Assembly (NCBI GenBank): GCA_028752905.1
Contig: JAQNBH010000013.1
Location: 29,446,582 to 29,510,581 of the forward strand
Direction of reading: 5' to 3'
Source: Cladorhizidae sp. MBARI D1340-BT2
Taxonomy: Eukaryota; Porifera; Demospongiae; Poecilosclerida; Cladorhizidae
Length of the DNA stretch: 64,000 nucleotides
The notes under the pieces are model-generated. The model was not told the origin of the DNA and did not search any database. It saw only the letters and a list, made by a program, of their open reading frames with translations. The stretch's first letter is position 1. Each line of letters opens with the position of its first letter. Of this stretch, positions 45,989-62,168 are shown piece by piece. Made by a program: the position numbers and the translations under genes.

Positions 45989-46285
45989 AAGAGGCACACA
46001 CAAGCAGTTATGGCTGCTCCAGTAACAAGAGGCACACACAAGTAGTTATGGCTGCTCCAGTAACAAGAGGCACACACAAGTAGTTATGGCTGCTCCAGTA
46101 ACAAGAGGCACACACAAGCAGTTATGACTGCTCCAGTAACAAGAGACACACACAAGCAGTTATGACTGCTCCAACAAGAGGCACACACAAGCAGTTATGA
46201 CTGCTCCAGTAACAAGAGGCACACACAAGTAGTTATGACTGCTCCAGTAACAAGAGGCACACACAAGCAGTTATGACTGTTCAAG
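45989..46285. repeat. 38-bp minisatellite (copy B, about 8 units)
   Basis: Same unit and same shortened unit as 25107-25592, with fewer copies. Confidence 0.92.
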
Positions 46286-46466
46286 TATAACAAGTTGATT
46301 ATGACATTGTCATGGGTCGTGATTTCTCCTTGCTGCTAGCAGATGGGCCTTAACAGGTTTGTAAGTCATAGCTTCTGAGCTAGCTGTGTACAGGAGCATT
46401 GGCAAGCCTTTTCTCTAAGAAAGTTGTGCCACAAGAAAGGCTTAACAAACTCTAAGATAGCTTGAG

Positions 46467-46661
46467 TCAGCCATAGTGTGCAAGTCTTTCCCTCAGGTCT
46501 AGCTGAGTAAGGTGCTCAAGCTCTACACTATAAAGTGTCAGTAGTTGAATAAGATCTAGACAGTCAATAGTTGCAACCAGAACCAGATCTTCTGGATTCA
46601 TATCACACACACACACACCACACAAGAAGCTCATACATGAAGTATGCAGCCCTTGATTCAT
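46467..46661 (-). other. Conserved 64-codon open frame (copy B)
   Basis: Counterpart of 25772-25966, same length and stop, differing at several residues (for example NPEDLVLVATIDCLDL). Unknown family. The rest of 46286-47522 is spacer shared with copy A, including the 152-bp tandem pair and (CA)n runs, plus a (TA)n run at 47100-47160 that is longer than in A. Confidence 0.25.
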
Positions 46662-47522
46662 GTGAGCTTGTCCACTGCTCAGTGTTGCTTAAAGTCTTGC
46701 TAGTGTAGAGATGAGGTCATCATGATTTATGGGAACAGGGTGCTGCTGTTGAAGTCTCCTCAAGCATATCGAGTTGCCTTGGAATGTGCTTTGTAACTAT
46801 ATATAGTGTTGTGTTGGTACAACAGTGGTGTCCACACATTCTATACATCTCTATCACACACACATACATACTGGGCTAGTCTTTGTGTCTCCAAACTAGA
46901 TCTCCTCAAGCATATCGGGTTGCCTTGGAATGTTGTATGTAACAATACATAGTGTGTCTTGGTGCACCAGTGGTGCCCACACATTCTCTACATCTCTATC
47001 ACACACAGACTCAAACATGCTAGTCTTTTTGTCTCCAAACTGGTGGTGTGTGGTGGAACTCATTTCTTCAATTGTAAATATTATATGTACACACACCTTA
47101 TAATTATATATCTATATATATATATACATATATATATACATGTACATATATATATATATTAATAGAGAGGGAGATTGATGGCTATGTATGTGCATAAGCA
47201 ACACTCACAAGAAGTTTAAAGCATTTTATTTAGCAGGTAGACAGACATCTTACAAATTCCATGCCTCCCAATCACTTGGTATAGACCCCTTACCAACCTA
47301 ACTCCACTCAGAGAGAGCCACTAAAATCAACTGTATGGTAGTTGCCACCATTATGCCAGTAGGCCAGCCTGGAGGAGGAGAGAAGAGAAGGAGTGCATGT
47401 GGGAGGAAGAGGAGGAGATGAGGAGGTAGAGGTAGGGCAGGAGCAGGAGGAGAAATCGGAGGAGTAGGCGGTGGAGAAGAGGAGGGAGAGAGGGAGGAGG
47501 GGGAGAAATACAAGACACTAAC

Positions 47523-47968
47523 TAGCCAATGATGGGGTCAGCAAAGCTGACAACTCAAGGCCCTCATAAGATAGGGACAACCAGGACCAGGTCAATGATG
47601 GGGTCAGCAAAGCTGGCAACTCAAGGCTCTCATAAGATATGGACAACCAGGACCACGCCAATGATGGGGTCTGCAAAGCTGGCAACTCAAGGCTCTCATA
47701 AGATATGGACAACCAGGACCTGGCTAATGATGTGGTCAGCAAAGCTGACAACTCAAGGCCCTCATAAGATATGGACAACCAGGACCAGGCTAATGATAAC
47801 TCAAGGCCCTCATAAGATATGGACAACCAGGACCAGGCTAATGATGTGGTCAGCAAAGCTGGCAACTCAAGGCTCTCATAAGATATGGACAACCAGGACC
47901 AGGCTAATGATGGGGTCAGCAAAGCTGGCAACTCAAGGCTCTCATAACATATGGACAACCAGGACCAG
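47523..47968. repeat. 66-bp minisatellite (copy B, about 7 units)
   Basis: Same unit as 26823-27373. One unit at about 47790 is deleted to half length. Confidence 0.92.
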
Positions 47969-48179
47969 CAGAAACACTAGACCATCTTCCTTTATTGTAT
48001 CATCATCAACCAGCCACCCACTCCAACTTTTGTATTGCTCAGCCTACAAACCAAATGAAGTCTTAAAAACAGAAAATGGAGGGAGGGGGAGGACACAACC
48101 TAGCTTCTTGGGAGCACTCCATTACTCAAAATAAAAGATGGGGGGCACCTTTAATTTTTTATTTAATTTTACTATAAAA

Positions 48180-48632
<453 letters not shown>

Positions 48633-48826
48633 TAGTAACAACATAAATGCAAGATGAACTCAGGGGTGTATTTAGGGGGGGGCGGGGGGGGGCATTCGCC
48701 CCCCCTTGTATCATTCTCGCCCCCCCCCCCTTGAAATTAGAGATATTTTTTTAAATAATGTCAAGAAAGGTGTAATACAAGAAAGGTGTAATAAGCTTAT
48801 GATATCAGGTTCAAATGATAGGAATG

Positions 48827-50835
48827 TCAAACTGAGGTTCTTCTTGGTTTTCTCTGCCATACGTCCACAATCTCTTCAAGGTCGCTCTCAGAGAGTACTT
48901 CTGGTGCCTCTATAGCAATCCTCATAAGGTGAGAAAGGCTGCAGTCACTTAGAGAATTACGCAAACGAGTCTTGATCATCTTCATCTGTGAGAAGCTTCT
49001 CTCCACAGAAGCAGTAGAAACTGGAATCGATAAGCAGATGGAGGCAATCTTGTGCAAATTGGGAAACATGGCCTTGAGCATGTCGTTTGAAACAAGTTCT
49101 TTCAGCTGTGATGCAGTAGTATCCCGTGGTTGCTTGACTAACAGCTGGCAGAATGTTTTCCACTCTGTAAGTATTTCAGTGGAAATCATGGCTGTCTTCA
49201 CTGTTTCTTCTCCATCCAATGTTTCTGCATCTCTATCTTCTCCGTAGTGAGCAATCAGTTTCTCAACAGACGTGTCTCCATAAGTGGGAAAAGATACTGA
49301 ATCTGGTTTTGGAACTTTCCGTGGATCGAATATAGACAATGCTGATACAACAGCGTTGGATGAAGAAAATCGGCTTGCTACTGTTAAATCCTTGGATGAT
49401 GCAGTTTTGCCTGGAGCGAACTGGGTGTTGGAGCTTCTTGAAAACGTTGAAGACTTGAAGTCATCTACAAAGATGTCTATTGACGCTGATAAAATACTTT
49501 CGTTCCAGAATGTTGTTGGTAAGCCTTTTGTTGCTGATTTAAAGGCCAACATACATCAACAAGGAATGATATCAACGAGAGGTCAAGCTGCTCTGCCTGA
49601 AGTGCTTTGCTGAGCTTGGCTACTTGTGGTAGAGTGAAATCAAGCAAATATATAGCTGCAATCGTAGACACGTGCTGTACCTCCTTCAGACACTCTGCTC
49701 GCTTGGGGGAATTGCGAAAATGCTTCCAAAGAGTAGTCAATGTTCTGTAAACATGAGCAATTCCAGGAGTTTTATTGGCAGCTTGCACACAAGCCAATTG
49801 CAGTAAGTGACAGTGGCAGTGTATAAACAGAGCGTGAGGAGTATGTTTCTTGATACGTGCCTGAACCTCGGTCTTTCGTCCAGAAAAAGTTGCAGCTCCA
49901 TCAAATCCCAATCCAACTATTCTTCCGACTTGTAGACCTTTCTTCTTTAAACAATCGATGAGATTAGAATAGATGGTCTCTGCATCAGCCTTCTTCAATG
50001 GAATAAGCTCCAGAAAGCACTCTACTGGTACACCATCTTCCTCCCAGCGGCAAAACACAGACAATTCTTCTACGTTGGTGACATCTGTGCACTCATCTGC
50101 CATGAGGCTGTACATAGGTGCCTTTTGAAGTCGCTTCAGAATCGACTCCTCCACCCATGTCCCCAATGATTCGATGAATTCAACCACAGCCAATCTTGAT
50201 GTGTACACAGCATTTCTTGGTGCAGTTTCTAAGAATTGCTTCAAATGTTGGCTGCCACATCGAACCACCACGTCAACCAGCTTCTCAAATTTTGTCGAAT
50301 GTGCAACTTGTTCTTTCGTAAGAAAATGAGTGAGTAGGATCAGGCACTTCACTGCAGCTCTGTTCTGAGCTCTTTTGCGAGCTAAAACATTCTGGAGTTG
50401 CTGTACAACTGTTCCACCTTTGGCTGCTCCTTTAGCTGCAAAAAGAGCTTGAGTTGCATGGATATGGAAGTCACTTCTCGCATGAGCTTTCATTTTTTCA
50501 ACAGCTTTCTTCCAATTTCTGCAAGGTTGTGTGACCCACACTCCTCCAGTACGCTGCAGACCAGATTGCTTGCAAACCTTGCAAAAGGCACCATCGCTAT
50601 CCTCGTCATAATAGAGCCAACTGAAATCTTTCTCCCAGCTCTTAGAGTATTTTCTCTTCGTGGATACAGAAGAGCGGTGTTTGTTTTGCTTGCTTTTCTT
50701 TGAAGGTGGAGGACTAAGGCTAGGACTAGATGCCTCGACATGCTCAGAGCTATCTGTTCTGCTATCTTCGCTATCGCTGCTATTAGCATGAGAAGAGGCT
50801 TGAGAAGTACTTGCAAAGTATGAGCGAATATCCAT
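48827..50835 (-). pseudogene. hAT transposase (ZNF862-like) with one frameshift
   Basis: The first frame, 50835-49477 (452 aa), has a Ser-rich N-terminus, a TTF-type zinc finger (C85, C88, H124, H126 region; SDGAFCKVCKQ), the first catalytic Asp in MADECTD (about 247) and the second in GFDGAATFSG (about 312). The second frame, 49552-48827 (241 aa), supplies the helical end and the dimerisation region with the Glu of SVERSFSQMKMIKTRL. The two overlap by about 75 bp and are joined by a single frameshift near 49540. All three catalytic residues are present, so only this lesion is evident. Similar proteins are annotated in animals as zinc finger protein 862-like. Confidence 0.85.
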
Positions 50836-50878
50836 ATTAATATGAAGAGAAATCAGCTAGTAAGGTTTCTTTTATAGA

Positions 50879-51256
50879 GACTTTAAGACCATGACATAAT
50901 GGACTGAGTTAAAAATACTGAGAGAGAGTGGGAAAGAAGGAGGGAACTGAAGAAGTGACAAACCTACAAAGGAGAACACGTGGTGGTGTGTGATGACTTT
51001 AAGACCATGACATAATGGACTGAGTTAAAAATACTGAGAGAGTGGGAAAGAAGGAGGGAACTGAAGAAGTGACAAACCTACAAAGGAGAACACGTGGTGG
51101 CGTGTGATGACATCATGTCTAAGATTAGACTTGAAGACCATGACATAATGGACTGAGTTAAAAATACTGAGAGAGAGGGAGTGGGAAAGAAGGAGAAACA
51201 AAAGAAGTGACAAACCTACAAAGGAGAGCACGTGGTGGTGTGTGATGTCATCGTGT
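50879..51256. repeat. 116-132-bp tandem triplication in the hAT 5' region
   Basis: Units opening GACTTTAAGACCATGACATA start at 50879, 50995 and about 51127, each ending near CACGTGGTGGTGTGTGATG. They lie between the transposase start and the right terminus, where hAT elements often carry transposase-binding subterminal repeats. Confidence 0.85.
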
Positions 51257-52182
51257 CATGACACATGCTCTCCTTTTTCCAAGCAGCTACAATATCATGA
51301 GAAATATATACAGTCTAGCCATAGTTCGGTATAGCATAATGCCATTGGTAGTCAGTCAAAATAGCTATCCTCAGACATTGTAAAAGCAAAAAAAAATATG
51401 GGGGGATCTTCCCCCCAGACCCCCCTTTTACGGCTTATGAACATGTTAAGAAAATATTAACAAAAATTAGGGCACCAAGTGACCAACCATTTCCACCCCC
51501 CCCCCCCCCCCCCCTAGAGAACTAGAGAAAAATTGTGTATGAAACCTGTTGTCCATGATTTTGTAAGAAAATGCATGGAATGCAACATAATTCGATTTCA
51601 CAAAAGCCCACCTCCATTATACGAGTGACAAGTGACTATATCTAATCTATATATGCTGATTGCCGTAGCATGCAACTTCAGCAAATATTTAAGATGGAAT
51701 GTTGTACTAAAGATTTTAGAAAAAGTGCATGCCATCATAAGTAGCAGCTATATATACAGTTAGTACTGCAAAAATACCTGTGGGTAAAACACTTTCGTAC
51801 TCCACGCGGAAGCACAGGGTGCACGTCCCCTTTCCGCACCATCCAGGCTCTCCGCCCCCCCTTATTTTTCCATATCTCAAGTTCGCCCCCCCTTGGCAAA
51901 ATTTCTGTATACAACCCTGGAACTTAAGGAGCACATGAAAATTCCAGCCCTTATGGTGATAGTACTAGGAAGAGCAAATGTGCGGCCCAATCCTGCACCA
52001 CACTATATAGCAGAGGCCAAAATAACCTATGCTGAAAAATACAATAGGGGGAAGGAATAAGTGTCAACCACAAATTTGACTTGAGGCAAGAATCACTTGA
52101 TGGGGACACATGATATCTCCTTGTACTGACATCACATTAAACATGCACAATCTCCTCAGACAACTTCACCCACCACAATAAG

Positions 52183-52371
52183 TTGGGCCGGACGTGCAGA
52201 GGAATCTTCTGGACTCTCTTGTGCAGAACTATGTTGAGGAAGTGGACAGATGAGGAGGAGGATGCAGATGATGGCTGTGACCAGAGCTGCCGGGGTCATG
52301 TGGCCAGTGAATATCAGCTGAAAATACTTGAGGCTTCTCTGGGGGGAAGGAAAAAGAGAAAACCTTAAAAT
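52183..52371 (+). other. Copy B of the acidic open frame (shifted)
   Basis: Counterpart of 28277-28459 with EEEDADDGCDQSCRGHVASE and SEYQLKILEASLGGRKKR. A 2-bp deletion puts the upstream half in another frame. The surrounding 51925-53105 is otherwise the duplicated low-copy segment. Confidence 0.3.
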
Positions 52372-53105
52372 GGTGTGGGCATGGCAATGGCTGCAACAAA
52401 GGCTATATATAGAACAATGGTGAGTGCTAGACAGTTGATGTAATAATGGAGACAGCAAGCTAGTCTTGCTGGCCTGACTCTCATGCACACACACACACAC
52501 AGAAAGAGAGAGGCTGGTCCACCTCACAGTCACTTGTGCTGCACAGTCAACAAATGTGGTGGCAGCTTCTCGTGTTAAACACGAAGAAGAAAAAACATGC
52601 TAGACTCCTGTGCTGGGGAAGAGAGGCTGGCCAGCAAGACCAAGAGAGAAAACAGTAAAAATATGTAGCTACTGCACACCTCACAGACTGAGCCTAGTGT
52701 GCTTGCCTGCCACTTGCTACAGCCTCTTCCATGCCATACAACAAGGAACTTCAGTGTGGAGTGAGACAGGTGGTGAAGGTTGAAGATGCCATGCACCCAC
52801 TGTGCAGAGGAAGAAAGCAAGCATCAGTAGAGTTTATCTGGAACAGGTCGCAAATTCGGGTAAGGATCGCTGGAGGTGGGTGGGGCTGGGACTAGTCGTG
52901 AAAATACATGTATATATTTGTGGCTTGGTTAGTATCTGCATCTTTCAGATAGAGCAGCTAGAAGATCCTGGTTTCAAAATTATGTCGCGTAGTGCAGTAG
53001 CTGAGAACCGGTTACAAGCATCACTACGCGCTCATCCCAACCATCACCCGTTGTCAGTATGATGTTTCGCCATAGACAGACCCTTTACCAATCTCTACGA
53101 GAGCA

Positions 53106-53439
53106 GCCTCTCTAAATATTGATGTAATAATAATCCTCTCAATGAACTCTCAGTTGACATAACATTATAATTACCTTCTCAATAAAATTGTATTCGCTCT
53201 AGCCTTATTCCTGATGAAAGCTCGAGCATCTAGTCGAAACGTCCAGTGAATTACAAATTTGCAAGTTGATTATTGAGAAGTATGATCCTATTTGTTAAAT
53301 TAGCCATGTAGCTGGCTATGAAGGTGGGCAGTGCGAAGAATTTTATCACAGGATGACCTATACTTTTGAAGTTTTCTGGCATATCAATAGGTCAAGGCTC
53401 TGGCTTTGGGAGTGACTGCCATGTAGCAGACCCTTTACC
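53106..53439. repeat. Spacer with foldback (53175-53280)
   Basis: CTTCTCAATAA at 53175-53185 is the exact inverse of TTATTGAGAAG at 53270-53280; partly complementary AATTGTATTC and GAATTACAAATT lie inside. The loop contains CTGATGAAAGCTCGAGCATC and CGAAACGTC. It may be a terminal piece of a mobile element. No gene in the remainder. Confidence 0.5.
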
Positions 53440-53622
53440 AATCATTACACTCATTCATTTATAATACATGAAATAATTTATACATGAACTAACAATACAA
53501 GTAATAACTAATTAACAATAAATACATACATAAATAACTAAAAAGCTAACACGTTCAACTCCCAACCGACCCCAAAACAGACAAGGCATCCCCCCGCTGG
53601 ACAGCCACTGAGAGACGCTGAT
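53440..53622 (-). pseudogene. RLE-type retrotransposon, 3' UTR only (copy D)
   Basis: The block with AAAAAGCTAACACGTTCAAC and CCACTGAGAGACGCTGA matches the 3' region of copy G (58290-58400) almost exactly. It stops abruptly at (ATT)n at 53623, so this is an extremely 5'-truncated insertion. Confidence 0.75.
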
Positions 53623-57710
<4,088 letters not shown>

Positions 57711-58131
57711 ATGGAAGTGCGATATAAGAAAATGGATGATAAATGGAGTCAATACAAGGTGTGGTTGATGGACATTCACCAACTTGTGGTGAAGCCATAA
57801 ATTAATTAAGGTGCAGGTTTAGTTAGGTGGCAAGAACAGCACAGACAAACATAGTGAAATGTACATGAATTTGATGGATCGAAGTAGAGCTGAAAGTGTT
57901 TCCATAGGTAGCTGTAGAGAGACATCTTAATAGTGTTAAATGAGAGCAAGATGTTGATTGGAGGCAGCGAGTTCCACAGGTGTACTACCCTGTTATAATT
58001 AAAAAGTTCCGAGTGGCTTGTCCTTTGATAGTTATACTTCAGTTTGTATTTTGAGCCGGATCTAGTAGCAGATGACACAAATGATATATAATCTGATATA
58101 GTTATAATATTGTGTGCTGGGCTTTGTATAA
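57711..58131 (-). pseudogene. CR1/jockey-like retrotransposon 3' end, copy 1
   Basis: Minus-strand frame 58078-57806 has SELFNYNRVVHLWNSLPPIN, the typical C-terminal WNSLP block of CR1/jockey-group RTs. The segment is almost identical to 58876-59275. It is truncated at 58131, where (ATT)n begins. Confidence 0.8.
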
Positions 58132-58180
58132 AATTATTATTATTATTTTTTTTTTTATTAATTTATTATTATTATTATTA
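58132..58180. repeat. (ATT)n / poly-T tract
   Basis: Interrupted ATT repeats at the 3' end of copy G. Confidence 0.85.
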
Positions 58181-58757
58181 CATAATTGAGCAAACAGCAA
58201 ACACAACATACCAAGTTCATTAACACCTAATTAACACATATACTTATATAATAATCAATTACAAAAATACCTAAATAATACTGAAATAATAACTAATTAA
58301 CAATAAATAAATAACTAAAAAGCTAACACGTTCAACTCCCGACTGACCCCAAAACAGACAAGGCATTCCCCTGCTGGACTGCCACTGAGAGACGCTGAAG
58401 GAGGTAAGCATGGGCATTCACCTTCTTTGCCTCATCCTGAGGCTGAGCTCCTTCAGGAAAGCCATCGACCTGTTCCCGATGACCCCCAATGACTCGATGG
58501 CCACAGGCACAAAAAAGTGGCAAGGATCTAGGCTGGCATACTTGGCCACCTTTTTTTCCTCAGCCATAGCAGCCACAGCTCTAGGACCACTCACTGCTGC
58601 ACCCCGATACGACTGGGAAAATGTATCTGGACAGGTTGCATCCCATACCAGTTGCTTGCCATTCTTCCATGGCACCATGGTTACCCCATCAGGTCTTTTC
58701 CCATCGGAACGAAAGAGACCCGACGGTTCCAACCTGGAAGGGGCCCCCGGCAGATGA
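58181..58757 (-). pseudogene. RLE-type retrotransposon C-terminus and 3' UTR (copy G)
   Basis: Minus-strand frame 58757-58418 shows [40 protein letters not shown] and then FVPVAIESLGVIGNRSMAFL; frame 58523-58332 ends with LLQRLSVAVQQGNALSVLGS. The 3' UTR (58181-58400) matches copy D. The 5' truncation lies directly at (ATT)n. This copy shows the intact spacing between the PD and D motifs of the nuclease-like core. Confidence 0.82.
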
Positions 58758-58866
<109 letters not shown>

Positions 58867-58875
58867 GACTTGACA

Positions 58876-60900
58876 ACCTGATGATGGAAGTGTGATATAA
58901 GAAAATGGATGATAAATGGAGTCAATACAAGGTGTGGTTGATGGACATTCACCAACTTGTGGTGAAGCCATAAATTAATTAAGGTGCAGGTTTAGTTAGG
59001 TGGCAAGAACAGCACGGACAAACATAGTTAAATGTACATGAATTTGATCGATCGAAGTAGAGCTGGAAGTGGTAGCTGTAGAGAGACATCTTAATAGTGT
59101 TAAATGAGAGCAAGATGTCGATTGGAGGCAGCGAGTTCCACAGGCGTACTACTTAAAAGTTCCGAGTGGCTGTTGTCCTTTGATAGTTATATTTCAGTTT
59201 GTATTTTGAGCCGGATCTAGTAGCAGATGACACAAATGATATATAATCTGATATAGTTATATTGCCTGCTGGGCTTTGTATAGATCGAATTAAGAACAAT
59301 AGGTCTTGGATTTCAAACCAGTACATTAGAGGCAGGAGATTTAGTTTGATCAGTCTATCTTTATAGTCGAGGGACTGATAGTTTAGTTGTTATCCTATGC
59401 TGCACTTTCTCCAACTGGTTTATATCTTTAATTTGATGGGGGTGCCACAGTTGACAGCAATATGATAGCTTGGACCTCACTAGACAAGTATACAGTAACT
59501 TCTTTGATGCAATCGGTGAATGAGATGGAATTGATCTTCTGATCATATTGGATATCCCATAAGCATTTTTGCACACATCTTTGTAGTGATCAGCCCAAGA
59601 GAAATCTGATGAGAGTAATACACACCAAGGTCTCTGTGGCAATCCACTTGAGGGATCTGAATGGCCTCTAGCAAATATGAGGAGTGATCCATTAGAAGCT
59701 AACAGATACACATTTCTGATAATTCAGGCTCAACTTCAGGTTTTGCACCATTTTATTAAAGAGTCAATATCTTCCTTGAGCTCAGATCTATCTTTGAAAG
59801 AGACAATCGACTTGATAAACTTAGTATCATCTGCAAATAAGTATGAAGACGAGAAGGTTGCAACATTTGAAATATCATTTGTGTATATGAGAGAGAGTAG
59901 AGGACCCAGGATACTCCCTTGCGGTACACCAGAATTCACAGGAAGTAAATTAGGCATAAAACCATCAATACTAACATAGTGCATCCTGTTTGACAGATAG
60001 GCTTTTATCCATGACCACAATTGTCCAGTGATGCCAGGCCCATAATTTATATAATAGCTCTTGGTGTGGGACTGAATCAAAGGCTTTGGCGAAATCAAAA
60101 TAGACTGCTTGTGACATTTTCCTGTTCTCTATTGAGCCATAAATGTTAGAATATGAGGTCAACAACTGAGAGAGACATGACCGTTTTTATTTCCGTATTG
60201 CTGCTTTGACAATAAAGGTTGAACAAAAGAGATTATATTTTGGTAAATTATCTTCTCTAACACTTTAGACAGTATATATACTCAGTAGTGATATTGGCCT
60301 GTAGTTTTGTACCTTAGAATGACCATTATTCTTGAGATAGGGTGGATTTTATGAATTTTCCAATCTAGAGGGAGTAATGATGTCTGCATACTGGAACGAA
60401 AGAGATTAGAGACTGGATTAACCAAGGCAGTTGCACAGTGCTTTAGAACAAAGCCACCAATTTCGTCATAACCAGGAGCCTTAGTTATGTCTAGATTTTG
60501 TAGACTTCAAATGGACAAATGTCTATCTTGTTGAGCTGTTTGTTTGCAGTTGGCGAACTATTTAGAGGTGGGAAGTCACTCTTTGTAAAAACAGAATTAA
60601 AGTAGTCATTGAATACAATAGCCTTGTCTTCTGAGTTATCGATGGAGGCTGATCCAGTAATTAAGGTCTGTGGTATACATGACTTCCTAGATTGACACCT
60701 AAGTAGATTGAAAAGCTTCTTTGAATCACAAATGGATATATTCCAAAGGTAAGAATAGTGTGCTTGTTCAATCATTCTTTGCAAGGTGCTTTCCATTTTT
60801 CTTAATTTGATGTGGAGAGATCAAGATGGTTTATGTTTGAGCTTACGCCCAAGTGAGCGAGTACGATTTAACCAGTGTCTTATCTCAGGATTAAACCATT
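58876..60900 (-). pseudogene. CR1/jockey-like non-LTR retrotransposon, copy 2
   Basis: Minus strand from 60900: FNPEIRHWLNRTRSLGRKLK (linker after the endonuclease), the pre-RT region (FNDYFNSVFTKSDFPP), RT motif A (AVYFDFAKAFDSVPHQELLY), motif B (NSGVPQGSILGPLLSLIYTN), motif C (SSYLFADDTKFIKSI), then SDFSWADHYKDVCKNAYGIS and a C-terminal block at about 59100. The endonuclease domain is missing (5' truncation at 60900). Multiple stops and shifts. 3' sequence shared with copy 1. Confidence 0.85.
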
Positions 60901-60908
60901 TTGGAGAT

Positions 60909-61410
60909 CGAGTCAACAATATATAGTGAACACGAGTCGAGTATACGAAACATGTCCAGTCTACAATATAATTATAGTGTGAATCTGTGGGTCACTCAGA
61001 AGATGTCACCCGCTCAAGTCTGCTGGGAGCAGATAGTGCAGCAGCTGCTATATAGTACCAGTGAGATAGCCACACTGCACAATGCCTACGTGTGGAACAT
61101 GGAAGGCAGCTGACCTGGAAGGAATACTAGACCATGCATAGCCACACAAACAAAGCTATTGCTACCTGATTATGATCTGATGGTTTATTACATGCATGCT
61201 GGGACTGTAGGCTGGCAAGCTACAATAATAATAGCACGGACTCAAATAGCACACACACATAGGCAAAATTGGTAAAGGTTTTCAATACAGTAAACACTGG
61301 TTTTCAATAGCGAGTCTAGCTGAAGGCCAGTAAGCAAATGCTATAAAGAAGTCACCAGTTGGTTTCCTCAGAAGCTTACTCTTGTGACAATAGTTAATAC
61401 AGCACAGACC
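60909..61410. repeat. Dispersed repeat, copy 2
   Basis: Matches 31300-31826: an eroded 45-bp unit at 60911-60960, then a segment from about 61095 (GGAAGGCAGCTGACCTGGAA) to CCTCAGAAGCTTA at about 61370. The 60990-61090 part is unique to this copy. Confidence 0.75.
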
Positions 61411-61439
61411 TTCAACAAAACATGGTAGCTTAGGGAGGT

Positions 61440-62045
61440 GCCAAAGACATAAGACCCTAGGTACCAAACATTAAGTATTTCCTCTTCCCCAACCACTTGA
61501 GCCCATTTCCCATTACAATTCTGTCCACCTTATCCAACACCTCTTCTTCACCCATGCTACTGATCTACCCAACATTAGGCCACTCTCCCTTCTTCATTTC
61601 TCCATTCTACCACCCACTTTTCAGACCCTTAATGCCCTCAACTGTATCCAATAATCTCTCTCAATCACCAGCAAACTCCCCGCAGTACAACAAGAAATGC
61701 ACATCTTCCACAAAACCTCCATTACATAGCTCACACCTACCATCCTGGCACATACCACACCTCACCTTGTCACCCAAGAGTCCTGCTGATGCCGTCCTTA
61801 ACCTAAATCTCAGCTCACTTCCCATGTTACTGAATCCTTTTACATATTTTCCTTGTCCAAGCTCTTCCTTAGCTTAAACCACTTCAGACTCGATTTCCAT
61901 CCTACTTCTTTTCACCACTCTTCCTTATGAACATCCCTTACACGATTCCTCCATGTCACACTTGAACCTACATCACCAACAAACCTCCTTTTCAGCTCAC
62001 AAAACTCTCCTCACCAACCTGGACAATCACTAACAGTGCCACAAC
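61440..62045 (-). pseudogene. Non-LTR retrotransposon C-terminal zinc-knuckle fragment
   Basis: Reading the minus strand, 62040-61880 gives ELKRRFVGDVGSSVTWRNRV, then after a shift GSELRFRLRTASAGLLGDKV, and RCGMCQDGRCELCNGGFVED, VHFLLYCGEF at 61760-61675. The C..C....C..C...ED..H.L..C pattern is the common C-terminal zinc-binding region of jockey/I-like RTs. At least two stops. The plus-strand frame over it (61497-61877) is a shadow. Confidence 0.7.
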
Positions 62046-62168
62046 TTTTTTCACTAGCTTATCTCAGGAAGGTTATTGTAAGGCAACTAAGAGTAATTGA
62101 AATCTCTGTTAGTCTGAGTCGTGGAAGTATTGGAGTCGGCAGACACTTTTGTTATTTGAGCTATATAA

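Larger units (their letters stand above)
48661..51919 (-). mobile_element. Near-complete hAT transposon, 3259 bp
   Basis: The left end is CAGGGGTGTATTTAG; the right end, reversed, is CAGGGTTGTATACAG. Copy A keeps the uninterrupted target (AAGATGAACTTAAGGAGC at about 27998-28016). The element is bounded by GAACT on both sides (48656-48660 and 51920-51924), so a 5-bp direct repeat is seen; the commonest hAT duplication is 8 bp. The inside holds a minus-strand transposase with one frameshift and a triplicated non-coding block near its 5' end. G- and C-rich runs lie next to both termini. Confidence 0.88.

Noticed and set aside
53211..53243. Hammerhead ribozyme (CTGATGA ... CGAAAC)
   Set aside because: The stretch between the two core words does not form a good helix II, and no complementary partner for helix III is visible.
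59677..59979. 100-aa plus-strand frame
   Set aside because: Antisense shadow of the CR1-like RT, whose minus-strand motifs A, B and C are clear.
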